Source of the DNA: Allobosea sp. WAO
GTDB taxonomy: Bacteria; Pseudomonadota; Alphaproteobacteria; Rhizobiales; Beijerinckiaceae
Direction of reading: 5' to 3'
Assembly: GCF_001509835.1 (NCBI RefSeq)
Contig: NZ_JXTJ01000018.1
Span: forward strand, 124,001-188,000
DNA length: 64,000 bases
The position numbers and the translations under genes are program-made. Numbering within the stretch: the stretch's first letter is position 1; each line of letters opens with the position of its first letter. The notes beneath the pieces were generated by a model, which searched no databases, was not told the origin of the DNA, and saw only the letters and a program-made list of their open reading frames with translations. Below, piece by piece: positions 63,342 to 64,000 of this stretch.

Positions 63342-64000
63342 TCAAACGATCAGCTCGCCGACTGGAAGCCGCGCCCGTGCGGCAACCTGTGCCCGGGCCG
63401 GGAGGCCGAGCCGGAAAACATTGACCAGCCGCCGCCCGGCCGGAAGCGCGTGCGTCTCCTCCAGGGCTCGGCGGCTCTCCGGCCAATCGGCCAGGACCGA
63501 GAGCGGGCAGGCCGCGAGGCCTGCCGCGGCGATCGCCAGCCAAGCGCGGTAGAAGGCCCGGCCGGTGTCGAGCGCATCCTCGCCGGCCGGGCGGCAGAAC
63601 AAGGCGATAGCGCCGGAGCCCGTTTTGCCGCGCTCACTGGTCAGCGGCCCGGCCAGCCCCAGCCGGTCGAGCAGGGGGAAGCGCGACCCCAGCACCAATC
63701 CTGCTCCGATTGCTTCGAGACGACCGAGCGCAAGAGCTTCAGCATTGAGCCCGTCGCGCAGATAGTCAGGATGGGCAGGCGAGAGTCGCATCCAGTGCAA
63801 GAGTTCGCGCCGATGCGCCTCCTCGCGCAGGAAGTGCAGCCCCGCTTGGTCGCCGAGCACGGCGATGGCGGCGACCGCCTCGGGCGCATCGACGATCAGC
63901 AGATCGCCATTGGACGCCGCAAGATGTGCCAGTGCCTGACGGGAATCGGCGTCGGTGCGACGGAAGGCGCCACGCCAGCTCGCGCGTGCCGCGACTGCGT
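63342..64000 (-). CDS. Nitroreductase-like (Acg-type) protein, 5' truncated
   Basis: The gene runs off the window end; 219 C-terminal codons are visible. RASWRGAFRRTDADSRQALA, EELLHW-like HRRELLHWMRLSPAHPDYLR, GLNAEALAL, and a later GRAFYRAWLAIAAAGLAACP resemble the FMN-binding Acg/nitroreductase family, C-terminal half, ending LPVGELIV. It may use a nicotinamide nucleotide. Family assignment is moderate because the N-terminal FMN motifs are outside. It is upstream of marR on the same strand, with a 200-bp gap. Confidence 0.55.
   Translation of the reverse strand, partial: AVAARASWRGAFRRTDADSRQALAHLAASNGDLLIVDAPEAVAAIAVLGDQAGLHFLREEAHRRELLHWMRLSPAHPDYLRDGLNAEALALGRLEAIGAGLVLGSRFPLLDRLGLAGPLTSERGKTGSGAIALFCRPAGEDALDTGRAFYRAWLAIAAAGLAACPLSVLADWPESRRALEETHALPAGRRLVNVFRLGLPARAQVAARARLPVGELIV

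Overview
The window is high-GC DNA (roughly two-thirds G+C by eye) from an alphaproteobacterium, most likely of the order Hyphomicrobiales and possibly a Bosea-like or Bradyrhizobium-like genus. The evidence is a mesaconyl-CoA hydratase of the ethylmalonyl-CoA pathway, the sdhCDAB order, a perfect TTAA-N7-TTAA CtrA-type box, an etfBA-hbd-rhomboid-PduO neighbourhood, many TRAP/ABC solute transporters, and frequent TTG/GTG starts. The genus is an inference; no rRNA is present. It reads as ordinary chromosome: no transposase, integrase, phage or CRISPR sequence was seen.

Layout. 1-2.7 kb: the end of the ATP synthase operon (atpD, atpC) and a soluble double-PAS chemoreceptor with a CtrA-type box. 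2.8-10.8 kb: a CoA-ester lyase, a DUF429/threonine-dehydratase fusion, mesaconyl-CoA hydratase and the succinate dehydrogenase operon. 11-18.3 kb: a D-amino-acid dehydrogenase/glutamine-amidotransferase pair diverging from a TetR-controlled RND efflux operon. 18.3-22.7 kb: a secreted protein, an EamA exporter diverging from a LysR regulator, and hppD diverging from an Lrp regulator. 22.8-27.8 kb: cobalamin adenosyltransferase, rhomboid protease, etfBA, 3-hydroxybutyryl-CoA dehydrogenase and an HNH nuclease. 27.9-30.9 kb: DsbB, a YqaA-like membrane protein, tRNA-Leu(CAA), a methyltransferase and a small membrane protein. 31-44.9 kb: a carbohydrate island with an L-fucose-type oxidative route (dehydrogenase, lactonase, mutarotase, DapA-type aldolase), a sugar ABC transporter lacking an ATPase gene, a GntR regulator, a complete TRAP transporter, an acyl-CoA ligase and a gamma-glutamyltransferase. 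45-54 kb: a peptide-binding protein, an amidase, and the complete branched-chain 2-oxoacid dehydrogenase operon diverging from its Lrp-type regulator. 54-64 kb: a UxaA-type dehydratase, a four-gene operon (two DUF1185 proteins, UPF0280, 6-hydroxynicotinate-reductase-like), a divergent operon of nadC-like and a PhnN/AMP-phosphorylase fusion, a MarR regulator, and a truncated nitroreductase-like gene.

The most unusual region is 55.9-63.1 kb. Two divergent operons carry near-identical 18-bp operators (consensus ATTYGTAYACAAAT). One encodes a [4Fe-4S] ring-reductase-like protein with three uncharacterised partners. The other encodes a quinolinate-phosphoribosyltransferase-like enzyme followed 7 bp later by a single protein that joins ribose-1,5-bisphosphokinase (PhnN) to an AMP/thymidine phosphorylase. 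Together the fused domains could turn a nucleotide plus phosphate and ATP into PRPP, the co-substrate of NadC. This would be a compact nucleotide-to-PRPP-to-pyridine-nucleotide module linked to pyridine-ring metabolism.

Several dispersed palindromic repeats occupy intergenic sites. Two copies of one ~100-bp family sit directly after binding-protein genes inside transport operons, where they may protect the upstream mRNA.
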